In this document: positions 1-13,359 of the stretch, one piece after another
Layout: each line of letters opens with the position of its first letter
How positions within the stretch are numbered: position 1 is the stretch's first letter
DNA from: Aspidiotus rigidus
Taxonomy: Eukaryota; Arthropoda; Insecta; Hemiptera; Diaspididae
DNA: 64,000 bases
Assembly: GCA_035079385.1 (NCBI GenBank)
Contig: JAVHKY010000055.1
Location: forward strand, 186,001-250,000
Direction of reading: 5' to 3'
Program-made: the position numbers and the translations under genes
Notes under the pieces: generated by a model
What the model saw: the letters and a program-made list of their open reading frames with translations, nothing else
The model's database searches: none
What the model was told of the DNA's origin: nothing

Positions 1-257
1 CGTGAAATGGATGTTCTGATGAATGGAATTTAAGTGAGAAAGAAGGGATTTGAGACCGGACGACAAGCCATTCCAAATGCAAAAAATGTTGTCAACAAAA
101 CGAAGCTAAAGAAGAATGTAAGGTTCAGGGAGAATGGTCCTGTTAGGAGATCCGATTCAAACTTGCCCATAATAACGTTGGCGACGAGCGAAGAAGGAGG
201 CGCGCCCATTTGAAAGCCATTGGAAAATTTGTAAAAAACATCCCAGTAAAGACACAT
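1..257 (-). pseudogene. Penelope-like reverse transcriptase fragment
   Basis: The minus strand encodes about 75 residues, including MGAPPSSLVANVIMGKFE. This resembles the reverse-transcriptase block of Penelope-like elements, where a glycine-methionine-glycine motif is followed by a conserved helix (family knowledge: MGSPLSP..AN..ME..E). No catalytic YxDD motif is visible, and the fragment runs off the left edge of the window. Weak similarity upstream on the same strand (260-430) is broken by stops. I read it as a decayed retroelement copy. A group of RT other than Penelope is possible, but the downstream GIY-YIG relic at 7.35 kb supports Penelope material in the area. Confidence 0.6.
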
Positions 258-259
258 TT

Positions 260-919
260 TCTTGTTCAGATATGAAGAGGTAGGGCGCGGAACTCGGAGA
301 TCATGATAAGATTGGAGGTGAGGAGATCCAGTATGCAGCCAATTTTCTGAGCGACCAGGTTATCATTGTGCTTGAAAGAAATGAGTGACGAGTCTTGATG
401 AAAGGAAGTGTCTTCTACTTGAGAAGTGATTTAATGATACACTGAAAAAATCAAATTTGGGGTGTGGTAACTGTTTCCTCATACACTGTACTGGTTTCTA
501 TATTTTAGTGAAGGTTACCATCCACAAGGACTGTAGTCAATTTATTGTATACATTGAGTACATGAAGTTCAGGCACTGAGACTGCAAGACATTTTTTTTT
601 TTTTTTTTTTTTAGTACATATTGTTTGCGTTTATTACCTACTAAATGTGAATGGAACAAATTGCAAAATTTTTAGAAACCCAACCTAAGTAAGGACGGGT
701 ACCATATGAGAGAAATTTTAGTTCATGGTACCTAATACTTAGTAGCTGAAACAAAATGAAGAGTTTTGTCCTGATTACAATATAGTAGTTAATGTAAATA
801 GGAAACCAGACGATACATCCAGGAATCAAACATAAACCTGAAACTATTCACACAAATAGTAAAACTTCTGGATGAACAAATCTTTCTACACTGTACAATC
901 ATGGTTTGGCTGAAAATGA
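260..919. other. No gene seen; poly-T tract
   Basis: No supported coding sequence. A run of about 21 T lies at 592-612, possibly the poly-A tail of a minus-strand retro-insertion. Confidence 0.5.
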
Positions 920-3900
920 TTCTTTTGCTTTATTCTGGTCAATTTCTAGAAGCTATGTCATGACTTGGCGAAATTGAAGCTACTTGTAAAACCAAGATGA
1001 ATTTCTCCAATAAATTATGGTTTAACTCTATATGTTCACCCATAATCTGCCTACTCTACTGTTACAGTTCAGCTGGGAATAATTCTGTCTCTTAATTCTG
1101 GTCAAGTACTAGCCCCTATGTCATTGCTTAGCAAAAATGAAGCCTCTAGTGAGACCAAGATGAATTTTTCCAATAAATTATGGGTTAATACTCTATGTTC
1201 AGCCATAATCCTACTATACTGTAATGTTGAAGTTTCGCTGGCAATAATAATGTTTCCCAATTCTCGCCAAATACTAGTCCATATGTCACAGCTTGGTAAA
1301 AATGAACCCTCTTGTAAAAGCCAGATGAATTTTTCCAATTAATTATGGCTTAACAATCTATGTTCACCCATAATCTTCCTGCTCTACTGTTACAGTTCAG
1401 CTGGGAATAATTCTATATCCCAATTCGTGTCAAGCACTAGTGCCTATGTCACAGCTTGGTAAAAATGAAGCCTCTTGTAAAAGCCAGATGAATTTTTCCA
1501 ATTAATTATGGCTTAACAATCTATTTTCACCCATAATCTTCCAACTCTACTGTTGAAGTTTAGCTGAAAATTATACTGTTTCCAAATTCTAGTCAAGTAC
1601 CAAACCACATGTCATAGCTTGGCAAATATAAAGCCTCTTGAAAAGTTGGATGAATTTTTCCCATAAATTATGGGTTAACACTCTCTGTTCACCCATAATC
1701 ATCCTACTCTACTGTTACAGTTCAGCTGGGAATAATTCTATATCCCAATTCGTGTCAAGCACTAGTGCCTATGTCAGAGCTTAGGAAAAATGAAGCCTCT
1801 TGTAAAACCCAGATGAATTTTTCTAATAAATTATGGGTTTATACTCTATGTTCAGCCATAATCTTACTATACTGTAATGTTGAAGTTTAGCTGGAAATAA
1901 TACTGTGTCCCAATTTTGGTCAAATACTAGTCCATATCTCACGGCTTAACAAAAATAAAGCCTCTAGTGAGACCAAGATGAATTTTTCCAATAAATTATG
2001 GGTTAACACTCTATGTTCACCCATAATCTTTGTACTGTATTGTTGCAGTTCAGCTGGAAATAAGTCTATTTCTCAATTCTGGGCAAGTACTAGTCCCTAT
2101 GTCAGAGCTTAGCAAAAATGAAGCCTTTTGTAAAAGCCAGATGAAGTTTTCCAAAAAATTATTGGTCAACACTCTATGTTTACCACTAATCTTCCTACTG
2201 TACGGTTAGAGTTCAGCTGGGAATCATTCTGTTTCCTAATTCTCGGCAAGTACTAGTCCCTATGTTATAGCTTAGCAAAAATGAAGTCTCTTGCAAGACC
2301 GAAATGAATTTTTCCAATAAATTATGGGTTAACATTCCATGTTCACCCATAATCTTTGTACTGTACTGTTGCAGTTCAGCTGGAAATAAGTCTATTTCTC
2401 AATTCTGGTCAAGTACCGGGCCACATGTTTTAGCTTGGCAAAAAAGAAGCCTCTTGAAAAGTTAGATTAATTTTTCCCATAAATTATGGGTTAACACTCT
2501 CTGTTCACCCATAATCTTCCTGCTCTACTGTTACAGTTCAGCTGGGAATAATTCTATATCCCAATTCGTGTCAAGCACTAGTGCCTATGTCAGAGCTTAG
2601 GAAAAATGAAGCCTCTTGTAAAAACCCAGATGAATTTTTCTAATAAGTTATGGGTTAATACTCTATAATCAGCCATAATCTTACTATACTGTAATGTTGA
2701 AGTTTAGCTGGAAATAATACTGTGTCCTATTTCTGGTCAAGTACAAGTCCCTGTTTCAAATCTTAGCAAAAATGAGGCCTCTAGTGAGACCAAGATGAAT
2801 TTTTCCAATCAACTATGTGTTAATACTCTATGTTCACCCATAATCTTTGTACTGTATTGTTGCAGTTCAGCTGGAAATAAGTCCATTTCTCAATTCTGGG
2901 CAAGTACTAGTGCCTATGTCAGAGCTTAGCAAAAATGAAGCCTTTTGTAAAAGCCAGATGAAGTTTTCCAAAAAATTATTGGTCAACACTCTATGTTCAC
3001 CAATAATCTTCCCACTGTACGGTTAGAGTTCAGCTGGGAATCATTCTGTTTCCTAATTCTCGTCAAGTACTAGTCCCTATGTCATAGCTTAGCAAAAATG
3101 AAGTCTCTTGCAAGACCGAAATGAATTTTTCCAATAAATTATGGGTTAACATTCCATGTTCACCCATAATCTTTGTACTGTACTGTTGCAGTTCAGCTGG
3201 AAATAAGTCTATTTCTCAATTCTGGGCAAGTACTAGTCCCTATGTCAGAGCTTAGCAAAAATGAAGCCTTTTTGTAAAAGCCAGATGAAGTTTTCCGAAA
3301 AATTATTGGTTAACACTCTATGTTCACCAATAATCTTCCTACTGTACAGTTAGAGTTCAGCTGGGAATCATTCTGTTTCCTAATTCTCGTCAAGTACTAG
3401 TCCCTATGTCATAGCTTAGCAAAAATGAAGTCTCTTGCAAGACCGAAATGAATTTTTCCAATAAATTATGGGTTAACATTCCATGTTCACCCATAATCTT
3501 TGTACTGTACTGTTCCAGTTCAGCTGGAAATAAGTCTATTTCTCAATTCTGGTCAAGTATCGGTCCACATGTTGTAGCTTGGCAAAAATAAAGCCTCTTG
3601 AAAAGTTAGATTAATTTTTCCCATAAATTATGGGTTAACACTCTCTGTTCACCCATAATCTTCCTGCTCTACTGTTACAGTTCAGCTGGGAATAATTCTA
3701 TATCCCAATTCGTGTCAAGCACTAGTGCCTATGTCAGAACTTAGGAAAAATGAAGCCTCTTGTAAAACCCAGATGAATTTTTCTAATAAATTATGGGTTA
3801 ATACTCTATAATCAGCCATAATCTTACTATACTGTAATGTTGAAGTTTAGCTGGAAATAATACTGTGTCCTATTTCTGGTCAAGTACAAGTCCCTGTTTC

Positions 3901-6900
3901 AAATCTTAGCAAAAATGAAGCCTCTAGTGAGACCAAGATAAATTTTTCCAATAAATTATAGGTGAACATTCTATGTTCACCCATAATCTTACTATACTGT
4001 AATGTTGAAGTTTAGCTGGCAATAATACTGTTTCCCAATTCTGGCCAAATACTAGTCCATATGTCACAGCTTGGAAAAAGTGAAGCCTCTTGTAAAAGCC
4101 AGATGAATTTTTCCAATTAATTATGGCTTAACAATCTATTTTCACCCATAATCTTCCAACTCTACTGTTGAAGTTTAGCTGAAAATTATACTGTTTCCAA
4201 ATTCTAGTCAAGTACCAAACCACATGTCATAGCTTGGCAAATATAAAGCCTCTTGAAAAGTTGGATTAATTTTTCCCATAAATTATGGGTTAACACTCTC
4301 TGTTCACCCATAATCATCCTACTCTACTGTTACAGTTCAGCTGGGAATAATTCTATATCCCAAATCGTGTCAAGCACCAGTGCCTATGTCAGAGCTTAGG
4401 AAAAATGAAGCCTCTTGTAAAACCCAGATGAATTTTTCTAATAAATTATGGGTTAATACTCTATGTTCAGCCATAATCTTACTATACTGTAATGTTGAAG
4501 TTTAGCTGGAAATAATACTGTGTCCCAATTCTGGTCAAATACTAGTCCATATGTCACAGCTTGGCAAAAATGAAGCCTATTTTAAAAGCCTGATGAATTT
4601 TTCCAATTAATTATGGGTTAATACTCTATGTTCACCCATAATCTTCCTACTCTAATGTTACAGTTCCGCTGGGAATAATTCTGCCTCTTAATTCTGGTCA
4701 AGTACAAGTCCCTGTGTCAAATCTTAGCAATAATGAAGACTCTTGTAAGACCAACAATAATGAAGACTCTTGTAAGACCAAGATGAATTTTTCCAATAAA
4801 TTATGGTTTAAAACCTTCATGTTCACCCATAATCTTCCTACTTTCCTGTTACAGTTCAGCTGGGAATAATTCTGTCTCTTAATTCTGGTCAAGTAAAAGT
4901 CCCTATGTTCATACTTAGCAAAAATGAAGGCTCTTGTGAGACAAGATGTATTTTTCCAATAAATTATGGTTAAACACCTTCATATTCACATATCAGGGCC
5001 TGTCACCCATAATCTTTTCACTGTAATATTGAAGTTTAGCTGAAAATAATACTATTCTCCAATTCTGGTCAAGTACTAGGCCCTATATCATTGCTTAGAA
5101 AAAATGGAGCCTCTAGTGAGACCAAGATAAATTTTTCTAATAAATTATGGGTTAAAACTCTATGTTCAGCCATAATATTACTATACTGTAATATTGAAGT
5201 TCAGCTGGAAATAATACTGTTTCCCAATTCTGTCCAAATACTAGTCCATATGTCACAGCTTGGTAAAAATGGAACCTCTTGTAAAAGCCAGATAAATTTT
5301 TCCAATAAATTATGAGTTAACAATCTATGTTCACCCATAATCTTCCTACTGTACTGTTACAGTTCAGCCGGGAATAATTCTGTTTCCTAATTCTGGTCTA
5401 GTACTAGTTCCTATGTCATAGCTTAGCAAAAATGAAGTTTCTTGTAAGACCGAGATGAATTTTTCCAATAAATTATGACGTAGGGTCTCGTACTAGACCA
5501 GAATTGGTAAACAGTATTATTTTCAGCTAAAGTTCAACATTACAGTAGAATGATTAGGGGTGAACATGGATTGTTGACCCATAATTTATTGGAAAAACTC
5601 ATCTTAGTCTTACAAGAGACCTCATTTTTGCCAAGCTATGACATAGGAACTAATACTAGACCAGAATTAGGAGATAGAATTATTCCCGGCTGAACTGTAA
5701 CAGTACAGTAGGAAGATTATGGGTGAACATAGATTGTTAACCCATAATTTATTGGAAAAATTCATCTGGTTTTTACAAGAGGCTGCATTTTTACCAAGCT
5801 GTGACATATGGACTAGTATTTGACCAGAATTGGGAAACAGTATTATTTCCAGCTGAACTTCAACATTACAGTATAGTAAGATTATGGGTGAACATAGAAT
5901 GTTCACCTATAATTTATTGGAAAAATTTATCTTGGTCTCACTAGAGGCTCCATTTTGATAAGCAATGAAACGGGGGCTCGTACTTGACCAGAATTGAGAA
6001 ACAGTATTATTTCCAGCTAAACTTCAATATTACAGTAGAAAGACTATGGGTGACAGGCCCTGATAGGTGAACATGAAGGTATTAAACCATAATTTATTGG
6101 AAAAATTCATCTTGGTCTTACAAGGGACTTCATTTTCGCTGAGATTTGACATAGGGACTTGTACTTGACCAGAATTAGGAGACAGAATTATTCCCAGCTG
6201 AACTATAACAGTACAGTAGGAAGATTATGGGTGAACATAGAGTATTAACCCATAATTTATTAGAAAAATTCATCTGGGTTTTACAAGAGGCTTCATTTTT
6301 CCTAAGCTCTGACAGAAAGATTATGGGTGAACATGCTTATCAAAGTGAAGCCTCTAGTGAGACCAAGATGAATTTTTCCAATAAATTATGGGTTAACACT
6401 CTATGTTCACCCATAGTCTTTGTACTGTACTGTTGCAGTTCAGCTGGAAATAATTATATTTCTCAATTCTGGGCAAGTACTAGTCCCTATGTCAGAGCTT
6501 AGCAAAAATTACGCCTTTTGTAAAAGCCAGATGAAGTTTTCCAAAAAATTATTGGTCAACACTCCATGTTCATCCATAATCTTCCTACTGTACAGTTACA
6601 GTTCAGCTGGGAATAATTCTGTTTCCTAATTCTTGTTAAGTACTAGTCCCTATGTCATAGCTTAGCAAAAATGAAGTCTCTTGTAAGACCGAGATGAATT
6701 TTTCCAATAAATTATGGTTTAACACTCCACGTTCACCCATCAGGGCCAGTCACCCATAATCTTTCCACTGTAATGTTGAAGTTTAGCTGAAAATGATACT
6801 GTTTCTCAATTCTGGTCATGTACGAGTCCCTATGTCAAGGCTTAACAAAAATGAAGTCTCTAGTGAGACCAAGATGAATTTTCCCAATAAATTATGGTTT

Positions 6901-7086
6901 AACACTCTACGTTCACCCATCAGTGCCTGTCACCCATAATCATTCTACTGTAATGTTGAAGTTTAGCTGAAAATAATACTGTTTCCCAATTCTGGTCATG
7001 TACAAGTCCCTATGTCATAGCTTAGCAAAAATGAAGTCCCTTGTAAGACCAAGATGAAATTTTCCAATAAATTATGGGTAAAACAC
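920..7086. repeat. Tandem satellite, about 163-bp monomer, about 38 copies
   Basis: The phrase AAAAATGAAGCC recurs at about 163-bp steps (near 1132, 1295, 1459, 1621 and onward). Each monomer holds AATTTTTCCAATAAATTATG, a short spacer and TTCACCCATAATC, so the parts ATTATGGGT and ACCCATAAT form a small dyad in every unit. Neighbouring monomers differ clearly, but longer blocks recur (about 1640-1810, 2455-2620, 3595-3770 and 4255-4420 share the same variant), which suggests a higher-order repeat. Short ORFs seen here are by-products of the repeat. Confidence 0.95.
5466..6335 (-). repeat. Inverted block inside the satellite
   Basis: Between about 5466 and 6335 the monomers run in the opposite direction: GGGTGAACAT now precedes CCCATAATTTATTGG. 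Orientation returns to forward after the junction near 6335. The left junction abuts ATAAATTATG directly. This looks like an inversion of about five monomers. Confidence 0.9.
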
Positions 7087-7344
7087 CAGGCCAGAGTGAA
7101 GGGGGTCAGTGTCGATGTTGATGTGATGGTTTGGAGGAAACTCACAAGGAGCATTCTGGATTCCATCACTTTTTCCCCCCACAGATGTGATCCGTGATGT
7201 TTGTATGTGTTGGATCTGTCCCCCATTTCCTGGGGAAGTCCTCCCCCCAATTTGCTCAGACCTTCCGCCCATAGGGCTTCAGTCCATTGTTTTACAACCC
7301 TACCTCATGTTAAGGGTTGCTTGTGAGGCTGATTAACCCCATTC

Positions 7345-7460
7345 TCGTTGATGAGGGCGTGGTCTTTACAAGGTGGAATGTAGTGATGGTAGAGGCTTTT
7401 ATATTGGTGAGACCAGCCGCCAAATGAAGGTGGGAGGAGCTGAGCACCTGAAGTCTTGAA
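7345..7460 (+). pseudogene. GIY-YIG endonuclease relic, Penelope type
   Basis: One plus-strand frame reads GLYKVECSDGRGFYIGETSR, close to the GIY-YIG nuclease core (family knowledge: Y.C..C...YIGET.R) found at the C-terminus of Penelope-like elements. The reading frame is lost after about 35 residues. It probably belongs to the same class of retroelement as the fragment at 1-257, but lies in the opposite orientation, so the two are not one simple copy. Confidence 0.6.
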
Positions 7461-9469
7461 ATAAGGGAGACCTAGGGGAGTTAGCTTTTGCTGATAATTT
7501 AATATAGCGGCCACAGTTTCCGTGAGGGATCGGAAAGGCTCCTCCATTAGGAGAACTCCTACCGTAAGTGCTTGAGCATAATTATAAAGATAATGCGTGA
7601 TCTCAATACCAATGACATTACTGTAATTGAATCGTAGATCCCGGAAGATGGCCTGATTGAACTGGTTTATGATTCATAGCGGGATTTCTCGTTTGGTCAA
7701 TCTTAATACCTTCTTTCTCTCCTCCGTTTGTCAGTTGCTTTCATTTTAGTCCGGAAGATGGTTTATTAACTGAAAGCGCGCGTTGTTTTAATTTTTTCGA
7801 CGGTTTGCATTGTTTAGTCTCCCTTTGGAGTATTATTATTTTCGCTATTATTATGGATAACTGTAACGTAGAAGAACGTATTCGTTTAATTTTCCCCCTT
7901 CCTATCATATATAGCTCGAGAGTAGAAATTTTTCCAAATTTTTAGCCGGACAGCGCAAGGCAAATTTCTAAAAAACCTCCCATGGAACAAGTTCTCTGTT
8001 AAATATTTTGACTCTCGAACTATATTGTACTAGGCTCATAGTTGGTCTAGGCCTCCTTGAATTCTCGATACCAAATCCAATTTGACTCATAAAATAGGTT
8101 CCCAGCGTTCCTCGTTCAACTTCGTTAAGGAGCCGTCGTTTTTTTTTTCAGTTTCTTTCTTTATGTGATAGGAAGTAATTTTTTTCCAATTTCCAAGTCC
8201 CCCTCGTATCATATATAGCAGGGTGCTTGGGTGTATCCAGTATAACCGAAAAGACAGCCCTTTGAGTAACTAGATATACAATGCTTCATATACTAATTGG
8301 CTTATCCTCTTCGATGAGCCAGATTATGCAAGATGTCAAATACTACAAAGGATTCATTGTACGTGTTCCAGTACTTCTTAATAATTTCACCTCCTCGATG
8401 GCAAAATACAAGTCAGTAAGCTACCTCTTGTTTTATCATAAAATCCTGTCACTACTGGTACTAAGGAAAGATGAGTGAACCTCACTCAACCTGTATCTTC
8501 ATTCAATAATCATTCATTAAAACATTTTTTTTCCTTATATTTTTTTTTGTGATAGAAAAAATGTTTGAAACTTGTAGGTACATGAACCTATTTAAAATAA
8601 ACGGATGCGTCTTTACTGTATTTCTTTTAGAAATTTTTCGGTTGTTTTTCAATACCTAGCTAATTTATAAACTCTCTAGGCGCGTTGTACACGGTCTAGG
8701 AAGTTTGTAAAATAGAAGAGTTGGATTTACAAACTGCCGGTCGACATATTATACAATATTCTTACGGGCAACAATTATCAACTTGAATAGGTACTGAAGA
8801 AAATTTTCTGTAATGTGAAAAAGTATGTGGTGGGTGCGCTATGAATATATTGCTATCTGTCTATCCCTCAAAATCATACAAAGTGCTTATTGTACTTGAG
8901 AAGTTCTTGATAAAATTAGAAAGCTTTTGATACTAGGTAATGACTCATTTTTCAACTGCTCATTTAGCACAGTCACATAATTATAATTGTCTTTTTTAAA
9001 AATAGGTGTGAACTACGTTTATATCAATCAACTTTCTATCAACATAGGAAATCTCATTTACCTACTTACTGAGTAAATAAACTTTTGAAAGAGAAAAAAA
9101 TGATAATGCAAATGAAGAATACTACTTAATTATAGGTTCATTTGATTTTATATTTGAAATTCTGTGAACTACAAGAGAAGTACACGCAAAATAAGTTTAT
9201 ACTATCATGTGAAATTGTGGTATGACAATCTATCAAAATGATAACGTTCTCTTCCATCGGACTACTCGCGTTGCAGCCAATGTTCTTGTGGTACACATTG
9301 CTGACTGCATGGTCATCATTAAGTCGGTTGTCATAGGTCAAGGAAATCCTGAAAAGGTTGATTTCATGATTAAAAAATAAAGATAGTGACAATACGAGTA
9401 ATAAACAATTTAAATAAAATACAAGAAATTTTTCACTTGTTGGGAGATATTACAATTACAAAGAAATTG
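7461..9469. other. Non-coding; one dispersed repeat
   Basis: No supported gene. The stretch 7900-8040 (ATCATATATAGCTCGAGAGT and following) is related to 51735-51900, so it is a dispersed repeat. The remainder is AT-rich with no structure I can name. Confidence 0.5.
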
Positions 9470-9985
9470 TCTGAAGAACAACACATAAAGACAACTGGGT
9501 GTAAATCCGAGGCCGACGGTATAATTGAAATAAGCAGTCTGAAATAGGGAATTATTGAGACTTCGCGCCGCCCCTAAAGACAATTCACGGACATCTTGTG
9601 CGGAGTTTGCTTCGGAAATCACCCTAAGGCTACCTGGGGATTTCATAAAAAATACGGAGGAGGGCAAGATAGTTGACTTTCATGAGTATGTCTAAAAATT
9701 TTGCCACGCCTTCCAAAATTTACACCCAGTTTTCCTCAACATCTGCAAAGGGAAGAAAAATATTTGTCCATTCAGATCTTAAGGATGTAACACATGTTTA
9801 CGTAAGAGTAGGAAGAGTCCAACGCCCGCTTGAAACACCATACAAAGGACCATTTTGAGTACTTAAACAATTTAGAAAAAAAAAATGGTTGGGAATAAAA
9901 ATTGGAGATGAGGAAGAAGACATTTCAATAAAGAAAACGCATCTTCGTCATCATGTGTATACCATAATCTCAGTTCTCCTGTAAC
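9470..9985 (+). pseudogene. Gypsy-type integrase C-terminal relic
   Basis: Three successive plus-strand pieces line up with the end of a gypsy-class integrase. The first has KTTGCKSEADGIIE (family: TTAYHPQANGLVER). The second has LLRLRAAPKDNSRTSCAEFA followed by LRLPGDF (family: LGLRTSPKEDLGCSAAELVYG). The third has HVYVRVGRVQRPLETPYKGPF, which matches the C-terminal barrel before the polypurine tract. The pieces fall in different frames, and an in-frame TGA at 9856-9858 follows YKGPF. No long terminal repeats were found nearby. A long-dead copy. Confidence 0.8.
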
Positions 9986-11665
9986 AGCCACCCACATTTT
10001 GCAAGCCTATCTTCAGGTCCTCTCTGCCGGACCCATCAGATTTTACCATCAATTTAAACAACTCTCGCCGATGACCTCAATCCATTCAAAACAACATCTC
10101 TCATCTAAACACAGGAAATTAGATCCAACGCATCTATATTATTTGATTCACCATCAAGCTTAAAACCCAAATACAGGCGAGAACTTGTAAAATTGAAAAA
10201 AAAAAAAAAAAAAAAAAATGAAAAAGGCTTCGCTCGGACAGAAGTTACTGAAGAGAGTACATTTTACTTTTTGAGTACACTGTATTCTTGAGTTTCATCA
10301 TACTTTTACGAATAAAATAATTAACTGCTGCCAGTACAATGATAAACAATCTGGAACAATTTAATATTGAAACAACGCAAGATCTAGTGTTTTTACCTAT
10401 ATTTAATTGAAATTTCAGGTATGGAAGGTGGAACTCCAATTAGAACTGCAGACCAGATAAAATTATTTTCAATTTTGATGGAGAGGAAGCAGAATTTCCA
10501 TACGGGGGAAAACAAAGTAAAGATGCACAATTGAGATACAGACAACATTAATGCAAATAATGAAAAAATGAAAACAGTAATTGAATACACATAACTAGGG
10601 CAAATTTTTTCTTCTGAAAACTGAACGTAAAAAACCAGTTCACGTATATGGGAAAGAGTTAGATATTAACGTGATGAAACAATCAAATTACCATAAAACT
10701 TTCAAGATTGGTTGACTCCAAACTGAAAAAAATTCAATAACAAATTAATATTTAGCCTTCGAATGGCATTGCAAACAGCACAGCAGAAACGAAAAACCAA
10801 TTCGAATTTTTCATCAAAATTTTATAAACTTTGTAGGTGCATCGATCTACAAATAAACACCATCAAACAGACGAAATAAGACACAAAAAATCAATCCTTG
10901 AAAACTGGCAAGTGTGAGGAGTAAAATCGACCCGCAAGGTAGGGTATGAATTGAAAACCGATCCTCGTTATTATCCATTACTAAAAATTCTTCAAGGTAA
11001 GGGTTTCAAGAAAGTGACCTGTAAATGATGAGTGAACGCGATCAAGAGAAACCGACTCCCCTTGGATGTTACTAAAAATATTCTCTTTGAACGAGATTTT
11101 AAGAGGAAGCCTAAATTCTTTTTTCTAGCAAAAATTCGTGAATAGTATAGAATGACGCCCAAGTTTTGTAGATTAGGCTTGGGATCCAATAAAATTACCA
11201 AATACGTCACCCAATCACAGACTCAACTTTTCCATGAGAACGCCGATAAGTGGGAAAAAGAGAAATAATAATAAGTCAACAGTATCAGTAATAATATTTT
11301 GGAATTTCTCACTTTTCTCACTCGGACTTGTGATGGATTGTCTCTCATCCTCACATTGATACCACAAACATGGGTCAATATATCGCCTTCTTCATTATCA
11401 TGAAATTCGACCTGAAAGCTAGTGTCCGCTCTCGAACTCTTGGGTTTTTAGATATTTTCTGTTTCGTAAGTTCTTTTTGTTTTTCACAGTTGCTCCAATT
11501 CTCCATATCGAGCAGATCGTTTGGCATATCTTCGTTCGATTTCTCAGGTGTACAATCTTCCCTGATGAGTTTAAAATCCTATCAAATCGCACGTATTTGT
11601 GTCCTGTGTCCTGAAATGAAGAAATTCCTTAAGGAATCTGAAGAAAATTAAAAAAAAAATAGAAA
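9986..11665. other. No gene seen
   Basis: AT-rich sequence with a poly-A run at about 10195-10218. Short ORFs on both strands show no recognisable motif. Confidence 0.5.
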
Positions 11666-12350
11666 TCATACAACGTACTGTGCATTTTTATTTTCCTTGT
11701 TGTTCATTGGCGGATTTTCATTTTCGTCGTTATAGTTCGTTCGCACATTGACTTCATTTTCATGATCGCAGTCCATGAACAAATTGAAGTCTACGATGGG
11801 CACATTGACATCTACAGGGCCAAGAATAACTCGCTTACATGTTTGCTCACGTCGAAGAGATCTTTCCTCTCTTTCCGCATTTCTCTTCTTGATGGGCGAC
11901 GATAATGTTTTATATCGATCCATGGATGTCACTGGAAGATTCCTCGACGGACATACGTCCATCTTCAGACGTCGTTTTGCGGCATTTGGGTCTACATAAA
12001 TCCATACGATTAACACAAGTTAAGGAATATAAAAAACAATATGGTAGGTTGGTGATTGGTGACTTACAAATGAAATCGTTCTCAGTGAAATGTTCGGAAC
12101 AAATGAGAAAATTCTCAGAAAAGAGTTTCCCCATTTTAAGCTTACGCAGCCACAGTCGTTTGTTATTGCAGTTTCTGAGCACATTATGTAAAGATATCCC
12201 ATTTCCGGCTCTGAAAGAAAGATATAGAATCGTGACGCACAAGTCTCTACATAAAATGGAGTTATGATATTGAAAAATAGCAAGACTATTACTTGTTCGA
12301 GCACTGTGGAACGCAGCACTGGGTTCTGCTCTTAAAGAGCTTCCTCCTAC
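11666..12350 (-). CDS. THAP-domain protein (at least three exons, start unresolved)
   Basis: THAP proteins bind DNA through an N-terminal C2CH zinc module and are often derived from P-element transposases. Three minus-strand exons can be joined with consistent phases: about 12350-12293 (contains CCVPQCSNK, the first Cys pair), 12210-12068 (contains GISLHNVL, then LWLRKLK and ICSEHFTENDF, the Cys-His half), and 11991-11666 (contains RRLKMDVCPSRNLP, which holds the AVPS-like motif ending THAP domains). Donors are GTAATA and GTAAGT, acceptors TTTCAG and ATGTAG. After the domain the protein is charged and low in complexity, ending in an Asn-rich tail. No in-frame ATG is visible upstream of the first Cys pair, so a further 5' exon is likely. 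It could be a host gene or a domesticated or degraded transposase. Confidence 0.8.
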
Positions 12351-12667
12351 GACCAGCATAGGGTTCATTCCGATCAGTAATTTTTCTCCTACCGGAGATT
12401 TCTCACGAGAAATCGTGAAATTTGAAACTTCCACCTATTCAAGTATTTTCCAAACGAATTGAAATCACAAAAATCATAATTGTAGCAAAAATCAATCGAA
12501 AATAACGCGAATAAATTGATTTAATAATTGAGTTCTCGTCGTAATGTTGAATAGCGTAGTACAAGTTTATTTCATGGTCCCTGTTTTCCTTATCAGTATT
12601 GCTTTTCGACAGTCTGCGATGCTAGCGCCACTACAATTTGCCCGGTCCCATCTACTTATCACTAATA

Positions 12668-12874
12668 GGGCTTTTCCATGTCGGCGCATTGCGTATGTAT
12701 TCTCCTACGTGTTATCGAAATGGTAGTATTTCTAACATTGCTCTTATGGGTGTTACTGGATTGCATATTCATTTTCATTGTGGAGTAGTTTGCCATAAGA
12801 GCAATGTTAGAAATACTACCATTTCGATAACACATAGGAGAATACATATGCAATGAGCCGACATGGAAAAGCCC
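12668..12874. mobile_element. Foldback MITE, TA target site (family 1)
   Basis: Both ends read GGGCTTTTCCATGTCGGC inward and the arms pair over about 80 bp around a short loop. TA flanks both ends, which fits a Tc1/mariner-like non-autonomous element. Related copies lie at 36715-36939, 42150-42296, 44148-44202 and, diverged, 50480-50685. Confidence 0.85.
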
Positions 12875-12883
12875 TATAAAGGG

Positions 12884-13261
12884 CATAGATATATAATAAG
12901 AACCTAGATATCGGACTCGTCGAAGTATCTGTGAGCGTTGCAGGCGCACCCGTCACGCGAGAGCGGTGCAGGGTACACCACCGTTTAACACGCGTCTTAT
13001 GGCAGCTATATCTTGAATTGGTTAAAAATGCCGAGTATTTCTTGTTCTCGATTAAGAACGTAACGAAAAAATTTACCTGAAAATTTGAACTCGAAAGAAT
13101 CAATTTTTGTTCACTTATTCAAGTTCAAAGTTGTACAGCGTCTTATGGGAATTCCGTGTTTTGCCTCCTCTTAGGGGAATGGTTATACTAGGGCCGCTCA
13201 CAAACACGTAACACGCGCGAGATAGCGAGTCCGATATCTAGGTTCTTATTATATATCTGTG
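12884..13261. mobile_element. hAT-like MITE with 8-bp TSD ATAAAGGG
   Basis: The terminal inverted repeats are about 33 bp and start CAYAGATATATAATAAGAAC. Perfect copies of ATAAAGGG flank the element at 12876-12883 and 13262-13269. No transposase is present. Confidence 0.85.
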
Positions 13262-13359
13262 ATAAAGGGTGATGTTATTTTCACCTGACATCGACAACAC
13301 GAGGTAGGAGGTACCCGGATCGAGAGTCGTTCACTGATCCACTTCCCGATCTGAGACCA

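Noticed and set aside
920..7086. Regularly spaced repeats as a CRISPR array
   Set aside because: Units are about 163 bp and contiguous with no unique spacers, and the genome is eukaryotic. It is a satellite.
1102..7250. Many ORFs of 60-90 codons in the satellite
   Set aside because: They are translations of the repeat in both directions, with the same phrases recurring.
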